Positions 15,495 through 26,415 are shown, numbered from the stretch's first letter. The stretch: DNA of 64,000 nt from Archivesica marissinica (GCA_014843695.1 CM026402.1:21089911-21153910); one strand, 5' to 3'. Numbers and translations are program-made. The notes: generated from the sequence alone by a model not told the origin.

Positions 15495-16227
15495 ATACAT
15501 AGTTTGAGGAATCGGAGCAGGACACATGGTCGCGGCCTCAATAGTTGGCAAGCTGAGTGGACGTTGTGCGGCTCTAGCTTGCGGCAGGTTAAATAGTGAC
15601 ACGTGTACGTCTGCGGTGTTCTGGTGGTTTAAATCTTCTTGTGGGAGTGAGGACCCCCCCCCCCCCCCACTCTCATGCACTATGAATGGCATCGCGCGTT
15701 TGCCTCTGATAATTGACCATGTTTACGAGGGGACCACACAACCACAACATCAGCTGCCGCCCGACCCGCCTGGTAGGAAATCAGCTTCAGTGGAGTAGAA
15801 TTTGGGCTTTGTTGATAAAGAAACAGGAAATATGATAAGACACTTGACATGGGTGTGCGTTTTAGAGATCATGCATTGGTAATAATAAAAAAAAATAATA
15901 ACAATAATAAAAATAATGATACTACATTGTACTAATAATAATAACGTTTTAAACGAGAGAAATCATTTACACGGTCATAATATACGCACTGAGGAAGTTG
16001 GTCTTGTGTTATGAGTTACGTACGCTAGCACTGTTCAGCTGAATAGTCATTGGCGCGACTTCTAATCATCTCAATACAAGGCAGCATAGACACAATCAGT
16101 AGTTATGTTGTTATTCGGGTTACAGGCTAATCGTCATGATGGATGTCACATTGCTGGTCGTCAAGTATATCACCGACACGTGGTGTAAAACACGTGCTAA
16201 CTGCTAGCTCAACCTCCAATAGACACC
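15495..16227. other. Unique spacer between two arrays, with C15 run and AAT-rich stretch
   Basis: This is non-repetitive DNA between the 44-bp satellite and the 21-bp minisatellite. It holds a run of 15 cytosines (15654-15668) and an AAT-rich simple stretch near 15880-15950. A 90-codon frame on the plus strand (15526-15798) runs through the C-tract. It has no recognisable domain, and its length depends on the C count, so I do not call it a gene. Confidence 0.8.
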
Positions 16228-17341
16228 GTGCAGCTCGGTATAGCATACGTGCAGCTCGGCATAACATACGTGCAGCTCGGCATAACATACGTGCAGCTCG
16301 GCATAACATACGTGTAGCTCGGTATAACATACGTGCAGCTCGGCATAACATACGTGCAGCTCGGCATAGCATACGTGCAGCTCGGTATAACATACGTGCA
16401 GCTCGGTATAACATACGTGCAGCTCGGTATAACATACGTGCAGCTCGGCATAACATACGTGCAGCTCGGCATAACATACGTGTAGCTCGGTATAACATAC
16501 GTGCAGCTCGGTATAATATACGTGCAGCTCGGTATAACATACGTACAGCTCGGTATAACATAGTGCAGCTCGGTATAACATACGTGCAGCTCGGTATAAC
16601 ATACATGCAGCTCGGTATAACATACGTACAGCTCGGTATAACATACGTACAGCTCGGTATAACATAGTGCAGCTCGGTATAACATACGTGCAGCTCGGTA
16701 TAACATACATGCAGCTCGGTATAACATACGTACAGCTCGGTATAACATACGTGCAGCTCGGTATAACATACGTGCAGCTCGGCATAGCATACGTGCAACT
16801 CGGTATAACATACATGCAGCTCGGTATTACATACGTGCAGCTCGGCATAACATACGTACAGCTCGGCATAACATACATGCAGCTCGGTATAACATACGTA
16901 CAGCTCGGCATAACATACATGCAGCTCGGTATAACATACGTGCAGCTCGGCATAACATACGTGCAGCTCGGTATAACATACGTGCAGCTCGGTATAACAT
17001 ACGTGCAGCTCGGCATAACATACGTGCAGCTCGGCATAGCATACGTGCAGCTCGGCACAACATACGTGCAGCTCGGCATAACATACGTGCAGCTCGGCAT
17101 AACATACGTGCAGCTCGGCATAACATACGTGCAGCTCGGCATAACATACGTACAGCTCGGCATAACTAACGTACAGCTCGGCATAACATACGTGCAGCTC
17201 GTCATAACATACATGCAGCTCGGCATAACTAACGTACAGCTCGGCATAACATACGTACAGTTCGGCATAACATACGTGCAGCTCGGCATAACATACGTGC
17301 AGCTCGGCATAACATACGTACAGCTCGGCATAACATACTTG
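16228..17341. repeat. 21-bp minisatellite (MS21), about 53 copies
   Basis: The unit is GTGCAGCTCGGCATAACATA plus C, with frequent changes of GGCATAAC to GGTATAAC, GTGCAG to GTACAG and CGTG to CATG. Because 21 is a multiple of three and the unit lacks stops in most frames, long frames occur on both strands (for example VQLGITY repeated on plus). Two units have lost one base (ATAGTGCAG near 16559 and 16663), 104 bp apart, which marks a five-unit local duplication. The GTAT-AAC-ATAC sub-motif is a small dyad. Confidence 0.97.
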
Positions 17342-17379
17342 CATTGTGGTTGTCATTCGAGGGTGCATTAATTTCGTAT

Positions 17380-17595
17380 ATTGTATGTATGTATGTTTCA
17401 TTAATGGCACACCCCTTGGCGGGGACGTAGACATGTTTTCCTGGGCAAGCTTAGCCGACCTAAGTGGTTAACCAGTACTAAGCAATGTGTGTGCGGTGCC
17501 TTGCTCAATGACACTACATACATGGCCTGACCGGGTATCGAACCAGGGACCGATCGATTCCAAATCCGACGCTCTACCACTCGGCCAAGGATGCC
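17380..17595 (-). mobile_element. tRNA-derived SINE, family D
   Basis: Read on the minus strand, a tRNA-like head starts at 17595. It has an A-box-like TGGCCGAGTGGTAGAGC and a B-box-like GGTTCGATACC, as expected for an internal RNA polymerase III promoter. A body follows containing TTGAGCAAGGCACC, TACTGGTTAACCACTTAGG and a short hairpin (CCCCGCCAAGGGG), ending in a CATA-type tail. A fragment resembling its 3' part (ATGTCTACATCCCCGCGAGG) lies at 18468-18490. It has no coding capacity. Confidence 0.85.
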
Positions 17596-18138
17596 ACACA
17601 TATAAATATTACCAGACATCCTATCTAAATTGTAATTCATTAGTTTTCGACTTTTCATTTTTTACATTCGGCCGCTTGACTATGAAAGAGTTTCACGCGC
17701 AGGCAATGGTACTTTCATTTCTTCACCCTACTATTGACTTGTCATGTGACTTGCTTTGCCTCGGTTTGAATCACATGATAAATCGAGCCAATCAAAACGC
17801 CGTTGAGCACGCAAATCGTCATTTCCGTTTCATGGAACGTGGACAGATGTAAACATTGGTATTGCGCAGGAGTGTAAACGTCAACAAAAAGGAGTACATG
17901 TTGCGCTTTGCGAGTGTTATTGTTGCGGAATTAAATCGTTTTAGAACTTTGTTCGGTAATAAAACAGCCATTGCGTTATCATTTGGTCAACAGTCAAAAC
18001 TATTGCCCATATATGCTGTGGACGACCCGCTGAACTATTGCCCTCGGTCGCAAATAGCTGCACATTATTAAAGTCATATTCGTGTCTAAGAAACAAATTG
18101 CATTGTGTGTGTGAGTTCCTTGTTATTATGCCAGTGCA
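17596..18138. other. Unique stretch with a long plus-strand frame broken by one stop
   Basis: There is no repeat here. One plus-strand frame stays open from the SINE D border to 18071 apart from a single TAA at 17850-17852. No domain is recognisable in it. CCAATCAAAACGCC near 17787 resembles a CCAAT context, but alone this is weak evidence of a promoter. Confidence 0.5.
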
Positions 18139-18751
18139 ATTAAAGCAGCATTACATCATATGAAACAAAAGATGTTTGAAAAATTCAAATTTTACGTATG
18201 GGTAGCAATGCTGCTACACATTCTAACATTATACTTTGTATACGTATGTTCAATTGGTAAACAATGTTTTTTTGCGATAAAACAAACTCGAAACCGAAAG
18301 TAGGACTTTCCGAGTCGATCGGTCACGCATTTGTTTACAACCGGAACGCATCGTCCGCACTTGTTTACATTCGGAATGCATCGTCCCCATTTGTCCCACG
18401 TTGTCTTTTTTAATTAAATTACTTGATACGTTGATTCATACCTCTGTTATCTAAGTCTTTTAGAGACATGTCTACATCCCCGCGAGGGGTTCGGCATTAG
18501 AGGAAGATAGATATATAGTCTTTCATTTTCAAAATATATACGTTGTGTTCTATATTATCTGTTCTTTCACGCATGCGCGCTGTGCGTGTTTACATTTCTT
18601 GTGTTGATAAACAAATTCGCGTATACGACGGTTTATATTTATTGGAATGTTATCGTTTCTGAGCGACTATTTCGATTTTTGTAAACACACACACATTAGT
18701 ATTTATATTTTACCCAAAACATCCTTTATTACGATGTAATGCTGCTTTAAT
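18139..18751. mobile_element. TTAA-flanked terminal-inverted-repeat element (MITE-like), 613 bp
   Basis: The left end, TTAAAGCAGCATTACATC at 18140-18157, and the right end, GATGTAATGCTGCTTTAA at 18733-18750, are exact inverted repeats. Each includes an outer TTAA, the target-site signature of piggyBac-type and some other DNA transposons. The interior has no transposase frame, so the element is non-autonomous. It contains a degenerate tandem pair around 18328-18392 (TTGTTTACA plus GCATCGTCC) and a SINE-D-like fragment at about 18468-18490. A second, truncated relative is at 61583-61753. Superfamily assignment is uncertain because the tips do not begin with the usual piggyBac CCC. Confidence 0.75.
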
Positions 18752-18779
18752 AGAACATGCTAGAAATTATATACGCACA

Positions 18780-19016
18780 TTAATTAGTGTATACACATTT
18801 ATTTTAGCTCGATTGCGAAACAAGTTCTTACAACTTATATGAATCACTCTCGAGACTTCATTCCTGATGAAATCCATCGCCACGAGGGAGAGAGAAGAGG
18901 CAACGTGGAATTTAAATGTCTTGCCTAAGGGCACAATCGCAACGGCTCCAGCGGGGCTCGAACTCCGGACCTTTCGCACATGAAGCGAACGTGCTACCAC
19001 TGCACTATCACGACCT
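18780..19016 (-). mobile_element. tRNA-derived SINE, family C, near full length
   Basis: On the minus strand the head carries ATAGTGCAGTGGTAGCACG (A box) and GGAGTTCGAGCCCC (B box). The body contains TTAGGCAAGACATTTAAATT, TTGCCTCTTCTCTCTCCCTC and GTGGCGATGG. The shared tail is AAGTTGTAAGAACTTG, then CAATCGAGCTAAAATAAA. Other copies or fragments are at 21533, 27113, 28105, 36671, 57801 and 61905. No clear target-site duplication was found for this copy. Confidence 0.88.
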
Positions 19017-19749
19017 ACTTGCTTTGTTATTATGATTTGCTACGGAGAAAGGAACATATCCGAAGAGAGCCGAATGACATACTATCAACATAGTCAAACT
19101 AAGATTATAATTATATGTTTCAACAATGCTCAAATACTAGTAAATTAAATAGGCTAAAAGGGGTTGGATTTCTTTATTACAATACATTCGTATGGTGCAC
19201 TGTATCAACCTTGTTTGGACAGGGATATGACATTAAAGTTGGTATTTTGTTTGTAAAACTGATATTGTATGTGCTTTATTCACATAACTTTGCTTGTATG
19301 CAGTGTAATAACACCATCTCATCATTGCTTATATGTACACACGTGTAATGGATGTGATAGCGACGAAGGCACCAGCGAAACAACCGGAACCGTTCTTGCT
19401 GCTGTGATCTGACAACTGTTGGAGGATGTGGCCATAAAGGGGACCATTTACAGAAAGAAGCACTTCACAGTACTTTTCACACAAAAGAGAAGCCGCCTCG
19501 GGATGTCACATAGATAATGAACCGTCGTAGACCTATACTCCTCTTAAACATCATGTAGTATCCCAGACGACGTTAATAAATCTACATCAGAAAAGGAACT
19601 GTCTGTTTTTAATGCTGCAAATATTTCCGACATTTTAGCATGCCAATCAATGTTCTAAGGGCATTCTTGGAAATACATTAAAATAATAAATGAATGTAGT
19701 GTAACGAACTGTAAGTAGAGCATCTTAAGCCAAATAGGACAATTGTCTC
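19017..19749. other. Unique AT-rich stretch, nothing recognised
   Basis: I see no repeat, tRNA-like head or convincing frame. A 77-codon plus frame at 19115-19348 has no domain and is the length expected by chance. Confidence 0.6.
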
Positions 19750-19962
19750 TTTCTGGGCGAAGTTTTGCAAATAACGTATTAAAACTGTGTTGTTATTTTA
19801 TTTCTGGCGAAGTTTTGCAAATAAAGTATTAAAACTGTGGTGTTATTTTTATTTCTGGGCGATGTTGTACAAATAACGTATTAAAATGTGTTGTTATTTT
19901 TATTTCTGGGCGAAGTTTTGCAAATAACGTAACAAAACTGTGTTGTTATATTTTTTTCCGGA
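19750..19962. repeat. 51-bp tandem repeat, 4 copies
   Basis: There are four copies of a 50-52-bp unit beginning TTTCTGGGCGAAGTTTTGCA and containing AATAACGTATTAAAACTGTG and a TTGTTATTTTTA end. The copies differ by small indels and substitutions, and the fourth is the most divergent. Confidence 0.9.
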
Positions 19963-20094
19963 CGGTTCTTTCTAACAACGTAAGTGGAATTGTTGTATTA
20001 CAAATATGCAAAGCGTTTGTCTAATAATGTAAGCATATAAACAGGTGATTAGCAATGGCGTGCATGAATAGCAGAAACCCGCGAAATGAAAGTG

Positions 20095-20352
20095 GCGTGT
20101 CCGTGGTGGAGTGGTTAATACGCTTGTAATCATGGGGTAGCGGGTTCGAACACTAACCCACTATGCCATACTAAATGGACTCGTATCACAGTCTTTCTCA
20201 TATCTTTCAGAAATATGAGACATTAAACCGAGGTCTCGTGTCGGTGATTTACACTGTGCACGTAAAGCAACCAGAGGAGACTCTGGAATGGGTCTCTGTT
20301 TTCTGTTTTTTTGCACTATCGTCCAAAATCTAAAATGGCTAATAAAAAAATG
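20095..20352 (+). mobile_element. SINE family A body with a foreign tRNA head (chimera)
   Basis: From about 20218 the sequence follows the family A body (ACATTAAACCGAGGTCTCGT, then GGAGACTCTGGAATGGGTCT). The head is not the usual family A head: it reads GTGGTGGAGTGGTTAATACG with B box GGGTTCGAACAC, a serine/leucine-tRNA type more like families B and E. The 3' end stops before the usual GGAGGCGTCGCTCATATG domain and ends in an A-rich run, so the copy is also 3' short. Confidence 0.75.
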
Positions 20353-20715
20353 ACGCTAACGTAGGTAACTTATAGCGAATGTAACTAAACGTAAAACACA
20401 CACAAATGAAACTACTGCGAGATCAAATGACTATACATTATGGTGTAAGCCATGTGCTAACGTGGGACGAAAGGTGAACTGCCGATGTGTAGTGCGGTCT
20501 GTTATTATCTAAATATGGTAATGGGTGATCCAGTGCGCTTGATATCTAATACTCCTCAATTGTCATCAAAATACAACCATGAAATATGGCTTTCATTTCA
20601 GAATGCGAAAATCGTTGAAATTAGTGAATCTATGGACCACACTATTTGTAAATTGTGTAAGTAATTAAGTAAGTCAATAATTCTCTCTTTAGGGAGGTAA
20701 TCCATTTAGCAACTC
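20353..20715. other. Unique stretch, nothing recognised
   Basis: AT-rich DNA between two SINE A copies. No frame, repeat or RNA signal is supported. Confidence 0.6.
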
Positions 20716-20725
20716 TAATCTTCTC

Positions 20726-21016
20726 TTTTGTGTTTGTTTTACGTTTATTTATCATCGCTACCGGTTGCCCATATGAGCGACGCCTCCTGAAGAGATTAGT
20801 CATTTAAGAGTGTTGGAGGATAGTGCAATGATACAGACAGAGACCCATTCCAGAGTCTCCTCTGGTTCTTTTACGTGCACGGTGTAAAGCACCGACAGGA
20901 GACCTCGGTTTAACGTCCCATCTGAAAGACTGTTAATTTTATTATGGTCAGGGGATCGAACCTGCGATCCCTGGATACCAGTCCAGCGTGTTACCACTGT
21001 ACTACAGCTCCGTCTG
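20726..21016 (-). mobile_element. SINE family A, full length, with 10-bp target-site duplication
   Basis: This is a complete copy on the minus strand. Its head has A box TAGTNCAGTGGTAACACGCT and B box GGTTCGATCC. The body contains TTAAACCGAGGTCTC and GCACGTAAAAGAACCAGAGG, and the tail contains GGAGGCGTCGCTCATATGGG, GCAACCGGTAGCGATGATAA and ATAAACGTAAAAC. TAATCTTCTC flanks it directly at 20716-20725 and 21017-21026, which supports target-primed (LINE-assisted) retroposition. The anticodon loop of the family consensus (CTGGTAA) would read GGT, suggesting threonine tRNA ancestry. Confidence 0.92.
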
Positions 21017-21026
21017 TAATCTTCTC

Positions 21027-21532
21027 GCTTAGATGTACGACATATTTATACATACATGGCATACACACATAATAGACGAGAAGTACATACATGTGATTAT
21101 ACATACAATTAATAACAATGGAAGTATATACATTTGTGCCATGCGTATAAACAACTACATATGGTCAGTTGTATGTGCAATTAATAATAATAATAATAAT
21201 AAAGAAATAATAAAGACTTTGTTTTACGAGGGAGCTTACATAGCACATGGCTAATACACAAATAAGACCCTCAGATTGCAGTATTCTATCATAGCAGCTT
21301 AATGTAAAACAATCTACAAGATGTATGTTCATCTCGAAATATAGCTCACTAAAACATAAAATTCGGTGAAACAACTTGGAAAAATCACACTGCAAATGAA
21401 GATGCTAGGACAGTTTCATTTTCAAAAATAGTAGAGATGACTCGATCAAATCAAATCCTATCTTGCACTAAGAAACACAAATATCCTCCATATATGTTTA
21501 CTCGTTTTATAACATGTTAGACAGTTTCTTAG
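21027..21532. other. Unique stretch with AAT microsatellite
   Basis: Mostly unique AT-rich DNA. An AAT microsatellite at about 21183-21220 is followed by AATAAAGACTTTGTTTTACG. That order, on the opposite strand, matches the 3' tail at 39787-39869, so this may be the end of a non-LTR retrotransposon fragment on the minus strand. Confidence 0.55.
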
Positions 21533-21713
21533 TTTATACAAATTTATTTTAGCTCAATTGCGAAACAAGTTCTTACAACTTATATTAATCACTCTCGAGA
21601 CCTCATTCCTGATGGAATCCATCGCCACGAGGGAGAGAGAAGAGGCAACGTGGAAATTAAATGACTTGCCTGAGGGCACAATCGTAACGGCTCCAGCGGG
21701 GCTCGAACTCCAG
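21533..21713 (-). mobile_element. SINE family C, 5'-truncated at the B box
   Basis: On the minus strand the copy begins inside the B box (GGAGTTCGAGCCCCGCTGGA) and continues through the body and tail to ATAAATTTGTATAAAC. It closely resembles the copy at 18780. The A-box half of the head is missing. Confidence 0.88.
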
Positions 21714-22008
21714 TTTCCTGGTGACGGATAGTATGTAAAGTTGCTCTTGTCAGTGTTTTTTCAATAGTACAGGGAGTTTCATAATATATGTCAGCATTAT
21801 AATATCTTACAATATGGGCAGTTCTTAGATATATCATATAAGCACACTCAAAGAAGAAATATGATATATTTTTATCAGTAAAGTAAAACTGTATTCTGAG
21901 TACAGTGGGAATATACATGTAGATTTATTGTACGAAGATTTATATAGAAAATATTGTCCGGAATATCGACCCTGTATTTTAAAATTATAATATATTATTA
22001 ATTTATTA
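21714..22008. other. AT-rich unique stretch
   Basis: Nothing recognised. A minus-strand frame of 109 codons spans this stretch and the adjacent SINE, so part of it is simply SINE sequence. Confidence 0.55.
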
Positions 22009-22274
22009 TAGTTAGGGTTTTACGCCTGCATCAGCACCATTTCGGGCTATATCGACGGCGGGCAGTTTACTTAACAACACCTTTCCTGGGCAGGCTCCAG
22101 CGGTTAACCAGTACTTGGGTGCACCAACCTCCGTAAGAAACTGCCAACTTTTTCATATAAATGAGAAACGGCCTGAGCGGGGCTCGAACCCGTGACCCGT
22201 GACCATCAGTGATGATAGATTACAGTGGTATACAAGTCAGCGACCTTATAACCACTCAACCACGGAGGCGGGCT
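22009..22274 (-). mobile_element. SINE family B, near full length
   Basis: The minus-strand head is CGCCTCCGTGGTTGAGTGG with B box GGGTTCGAGCCCCGCTC. Between them is a long class II variable arm including ATCATCACTGATGGTCACGG, which indicates serine/leucine-type tRNA ancestry. The body contains TTGGCAGTTTCTTACGGAGG, GGTGCACCCAAGTACTGGTT and AACCGCTGGAGCCTGCCCAG, and the tail ends GGCGTAAAACCC. AAAATTATAA occurs at 22275-22284 and at 21981-21990, but it is AT-rich and not directly adjacent, so it is weak as a target duplication. Confidence 0.88.
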
Positions 22275-23427
22275 AAAATTATAAATATTATAAAACTGCA
22301 ATATAATTTGATAGCATTTCTAGCTATGTAATTTGTTTGTCTCTTACAAACTTAATTATATATACTAGTACATATTCAAAATACGTGTACTTTCTAGTGT
22401 ATACTTGGGGAAAACATGCTGCCATTTCACCATACATGTTAGCTATGAACTGTTGTGTTTGTATATATAATATTGATGAAGGTACATGCATCATTATTTA
22501 TAATCTATATCATTATATATCCCATGGTGCAACAGTATTACACGGACATTTCAATTGGTGCGATGCGATCAGCGACATTTGACAAGGCATGGTAAAGCAG
22601 CAATTAGACAAGACATACTGACCGACTGACCAGCACCCGACGGCAACATCCAGATGGCAATCTCAGTAAAAACTGAAATCAGTGACACGCAAGTACAAAT
22701 TGGTTTGATAGTATCACAATGTAAACAGAGAACTTAACAATGTTAATTAGATATCATCTCCTCGTCTTTTTCATTCAGCTTCAAATGTCACCTTCAAATG
22801 TAAAAATAGTTCTTTCAGTTGATGTCAAATACACGCCATTAGATGACGCATGCGCATGCGATCTTTTTAAAATTTTAATTAGATGTTGTACATTTTGTTG
22901 CAATAATTAAAATATGCTAACATATGGAGAGAGAAAAAAAGTACATGTAAGAACCTCCCCATAAACAAAACATTGCGAAATAAAACAACCTCCGTTATAA
23001 GAAGACTATTCAAGTGATGTGTTTGCTTATGTGTGTGCGGTAGTTGCAAATGAAAGGGGTTCCAATGGCGGGTTGGCGGGCGTATCATACCCACGCTAAT
23101 TTTTCCAACGTTTCTCTCTCGCATCGCTGGTTCTTTAATTAGGCTGTGAAAACAAATCATTCCACCTGTATACGGGTGATACAAGACTCTATATCCACTT
23201 CACAGTTACCTGACACACACCTCGCCCATATGGTTTACCGGTGGCGAGGGTAAATAAACGGAATCATCGACACACACGAAAACCCCTGTAATCACTAGGA
23301 TAAAGCTGCACTATTTTGTCTGGAGGAGTATGCCCCACAGACCCATTAACCAACTCACATCACTCCAAAATCTGACCCAGCACCAAGGGCGTCATTTATT
23401 ATAACGAATACCCTAGGAAGCTAGACA
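22275..23427. other. Unique stretch, two inverted-repeat motifs
   Basis: About 1.15 kb with no supported gene. A 14-bp perfect palindrome CGCATGCGCATGCG lies at 22847-22860. A hairpin with stem CCTCGCC/GGCGAGG lies near 23220-23250. Confidence 0.65.
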
Positions 23428-23552
23428 AGAGGTTCATAAAACAGTTCTCAGATGTCAGACTCTAGCTAAAGTGATTTGATTGGTTGAGTCTGAGATTTAC
23501 AGTGAGCTGGACCAATCTGAGGTTTGAGTCTGAGTTTGAGACTAGAGAACAA
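23428..23552. mobile_element. Degenerate hairpin element (relative of 31528-31643)
   Basis: It starts AGAGGTTCATAAAACAGTTC, like the better-preserved copy at 31528, and contains GATTGGTTGAGTCTGAG on the left and ACCAATCTGAG on the right, giving a partial fold-back. It has no coding content. It is probably a small non-autonomous DNA element, old and eroded. Confidence 0.5.
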
Positions 23553-23631
23553 GTGCCATGGCGAGGCAACCGTGTTTATTGTATTATAATCGTTGCTTGA
23601 AACGTAAGGAACTATTACATGCGTTTTTTGT

Positions 23632-23892
23632 TTGTTTTTGTTTTATTTAAGTTTATTTAATGTCGCTACCGGTTGCCCATTTCAGCGGAGGGTAGCTTAC
23701 CTAACAACACCTTTCATGGTCAGGCTTCAGCGGTTAAGCAGTACTTGGTGCACCAACCTCCGTAAGAAACTGCAAACTTTTTCATATAAAGAGACACGAT
23801 CTGTGCGGGTCTCGAACCCGTGACCATCAGTGATGATAGGTTACAGTAGTAAACATGTCAGTGACCTTAACCACTCGACCACGGAGGCGGTT
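23632..23892 (-). mobile_element. Chimeric SINE: family B head and body with family A tail
   Basis: On the minus strand the head and body follow family B (CGCCTCCGTGGTCGAGTGG, B box GGGTTCGAGACC, then TTTCTTACGGAGGTTGGTGC). After the AAGCTACCCTCCGCTGAA region the 3' end switches to the family A terminus, ATGGGCAACCGGTAGCGACA, followed by TTAAATAAACTT. The usual B tail (GATGCAGGCGTAAAACCC) is absent. Confidence 0.8.
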
Positions 23893-24033
23893 ATTGCATG
23901 TGTATAACATGTCACTTAATATATATGTATTTCCGAGCGATATCGTGTTCTTGTTATGCCACACTTTGTTGTTTTTCCAAAAAGAACTGCTCGCATATAC
24001 CGAACACATTCATCTCGAACGTAGCTGTAAATA

Positions 24034-24289
24034 GTGTGTGTTTTACGTTTATTTATCGTCGCTACCGGTTGCCCATATGAGCGACGCCTCCTGAAAAGAT
24101 TAGTCATGTTAGATTTTTGGAGGATAGTGCAATCTTACAGACCCATTCCAGTCACCTCTGGTCCGTTTACGTGCGCGGTTTAAAGCATCGACACGAGACC
24201 TCGGTTTAAATTCACATCTGAAAGACTGTTCATTTTATTAGGGTCAGACGTTACCAGTCCAGCGTGTTACCACTGGACTACAGATCCGC
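24034..24289 (-). mobile_element. SINE family A, B box deleted
   Basis: The copy has the family A tail and body on the minus strand and the A-box half of the head (TCTGTAGTCCAGTGGTAACA). The roughly 25 bp that carry the B box (GCAGGTTCGATCCC) are missing between CTGGTAA and CGTCTGACC. A SINE without a B box could no longer be transcribed efficiently, so this copy is presumably inactive. Confidence 0.88.
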
Positions 24290-24809
24290 AGAGTAATATA
24301 AGCGCTGGGGTTTAAATCGCTTATTGCCATGCACCATTGGTATATGAAGTATAACTTCATCACAGCAACCTCTACAAAGTGTATTCATATTGTGTTGCTT
24401 GTCCACTTAAAGGCAACCAATGAAACAATTGTTTTCCCATAAATCATTCATAGGAATGTGGCCATTCGATGTTTCCCTAGCTATATCCTCTACCAAGGCC
24501 TGTAATATGTTGTCAATGACTTCAAAAGCAGCATTACTAGACCTTTATGCAACGCTTTCCCCTTTGTCAAATGTTACTAGAAGTCGTTCCGCAGCTTCAT
24601 TACAATAAATTCTACCAGATATTTTAGAGCATTGGTCGTTTGGGTAACTAGGTCAACATCTCTCAACTATATTATATAATGAAAGAATTGCAGGATTGTT
24701 TACCAAATTAGGTGAAAGGTAACCATGCAACATCCTCTAGCAATATCGGTTGTAAGGTTAGCCACTGTTAACCGGACTATTTATAAGTATATAAGCACCG
24801 TCTTCATTA
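24290..24809. other. Unique stretch, nothing recognised
   Basis: This stretch leads into the 55-bp array. A 62-codon plus frame at 24420-24608 has no recognisable features. Confidence 0.55.
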
Positions 24810-25447
24810 TGTTCATTGGCCACGGAATGTTTCCATATCCTATACAAGTCATATACCTGCATTATGTTCCTTGTTCGCGGAATGTTTCCATATCCTATAC
24901 AAGTCATATACCTGCATTCTGTTCCTTGTTCCCGGAAAGTAGCAAGTCATATACCGGCATTCTGTTCCTTGTCCACGCAATGTCTCTATATCCAATACAA
25001 GTCATATACCTGCATTTTGTTCCCTGTTCACGGAAAGTAGCATTTCATATACCTGCATTATGTTCCTTGTTCACGGAATGTCTCTATATTCTATACAAGT
25101 CACATACCTGCATTCTGTTCCTTGTTCACGGAATGTCTCCATATCATATACAAGTCACATACCTGCATTCTGTTCCTTGTCCACGAAATGTCTCCATATC
25201 ATATACAAGTCATATACCTGCATTCTGTTCCTTGTTCACGGAATGTCTCTATATCCAATACAAGTCATATACCTGCATTCTGTTCCTTGTCCACGGAATG
25301 TCTCCATATCATATACAAGTCATATACCTGCTTTCTGTTCCTTGTCCACGGAATGTCTCCATATCATATACAAGTCATATACCTGCTTTCTGTTCCTTGT
25401 CCACGGAATGTCTCCATATCATATACAAGTCACATACCTGCTCAGTG
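24810..25447. repeat. 55-bp minisatellite (MS55), about 11 copies
   Basis: The unit begins TTCCTTGTTCACGGAATGTC, continues TCCATATCATATACAAGTCA and ends TATACCTGCATTCTG. Two units (near 24937 and 25033) have lost the TCTCCATATCATATAC part and read CGGAAAGTAGCA instead. The later units are the most uniform. All three plus frames are nearly stop-free, which yields overlapping meaningless frames of up to 242 codons. Confidence 0.95.
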
Positions 25448-25732
25448 TCATAGTATCTTCATTTTAGAGTTAGTTGTGTTGCCATTGGAGATAGTATGAA
25501 TGTTGAATACTGTGATAGTGTTAGCTTTCAGTGTATGCCATCAGAAGGTTGAGTTCTTGACCCAAGATGTACACAACTAGCATAGCATTGATAAATCGTA
25601 AATCAAAAGTAACGATACATACCATTGGATGACCTACCTATATAACTAACCAATCATATCGGTCGATACAACCGATATGTCTTAGCTATGAGAAACCACA
25701 ACCATAAGAATGGAAGCCTAACTCCCATGCAC
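25448..25732. other. Unique spacer
   Basis: Nothing recognised between the 55-bp array and the SINE E fragment. Confidence 0.55.
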
Positions 25733-25881
25733 TGGATGTGTCGCATTCATGTGAGGAAGCCATCCAGCTGACTTGCAGGTCGGTGGCTCTACCTGGGTGC
25801 CATTCCGTGTCTGAAAGACTGCTCGGAGGGACACCCGGTGTCTCCTCCACCATTAATAGCCGGAGAGTCGCCATATTACCT
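25733..25881 (+). mobile_element. SINE family E (mollusc-type), body fragment without head
   Basis: It begins in the body (CATGTGAGGAAGCCATCCAG, then GACTTGCAGGTCGGTGGCTC) and runs through GAGGGACACCCGGTGTCTCC, TCCACCATTAATAGCCGG and GAGAGTCGCCATATTACC. It abuts the tail of a minus-strand SINE A with no spacer. From memory this body is widespread in bivalve DNA; I could not verify that here. The tRNA head is absent. Confidence 0.8.
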
Positions 25882-26176
25882 GTGTGTGTTATACGTTTAT
25901 TTATCGTCGCTACCGGTTGATGACCATATGAGCGACGCCTCCTGAAGAGATTAGTCATTTTAGATTTTTGGAAGATAGTGCAATGATACAGACAGAGACC
26001 CATTCCAGAATCTCCTCTGGTTCTTTTACGTGCACGGTGTAAAGCACCGACACGAGACCTCGGTTTAACGCCCCATCTGAAAGACTGTTAATTTTATTAG
26101 GGTCACACGGGGGATCGAACCTGCGATCCCTTGATTACCAGTCCAGCGTGATACCACTGGACTTCAGATCCGTCTG
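25882..26176 (-). mobile_element. SINE family A, full length
   Basis: Complete on the minus strand from head (GATCTGAAGTCCAGTGGTAT, B box GGTTCGATCCCCC) to tail. It has a short insertion in the terminal domain (ATGGTCATCAACCGG in place of ATGGGCAACCGG). No target duplication is visible. The left edge is fused to the SINE E fragment. Confidence 0.9.
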
Positions 26177-26415
26177 ATGTTGGTGTGACATTAACCACTT
26201 CTAAAGACAACACAAACACTGGTTCAACACCTCTGGGGATCCATGATTTCCATTCTGCTTTTATGAAACCCGCAATTTTATAATTTTATAATTTACCCGA
26301 TCTCAGCATTCAACACCGAATATCAAGTAGCTATTACAAATAAATAGTTTTTATATTTTAAATACATACACTGACACCAAAAAGTAAATGCGAACTTGCC
26401 TTAGAGGTAAAATGT

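Noticed and set aside
15526..15798. 90-codon frame through the C15 run as a small gene
   Set aside because: Its proline run and phase depend on a homopolymer of uncertain length, and it has no upstream context or domain.
16127..17434. Frames in the 21-bp array (VQLGITY, CYAELHV and RAARMLY repeats) as a structural protein gene
   Set aside because: The unit is open in many frames on both strands with no preferred frame, and single-base unit deletions are tolerated.
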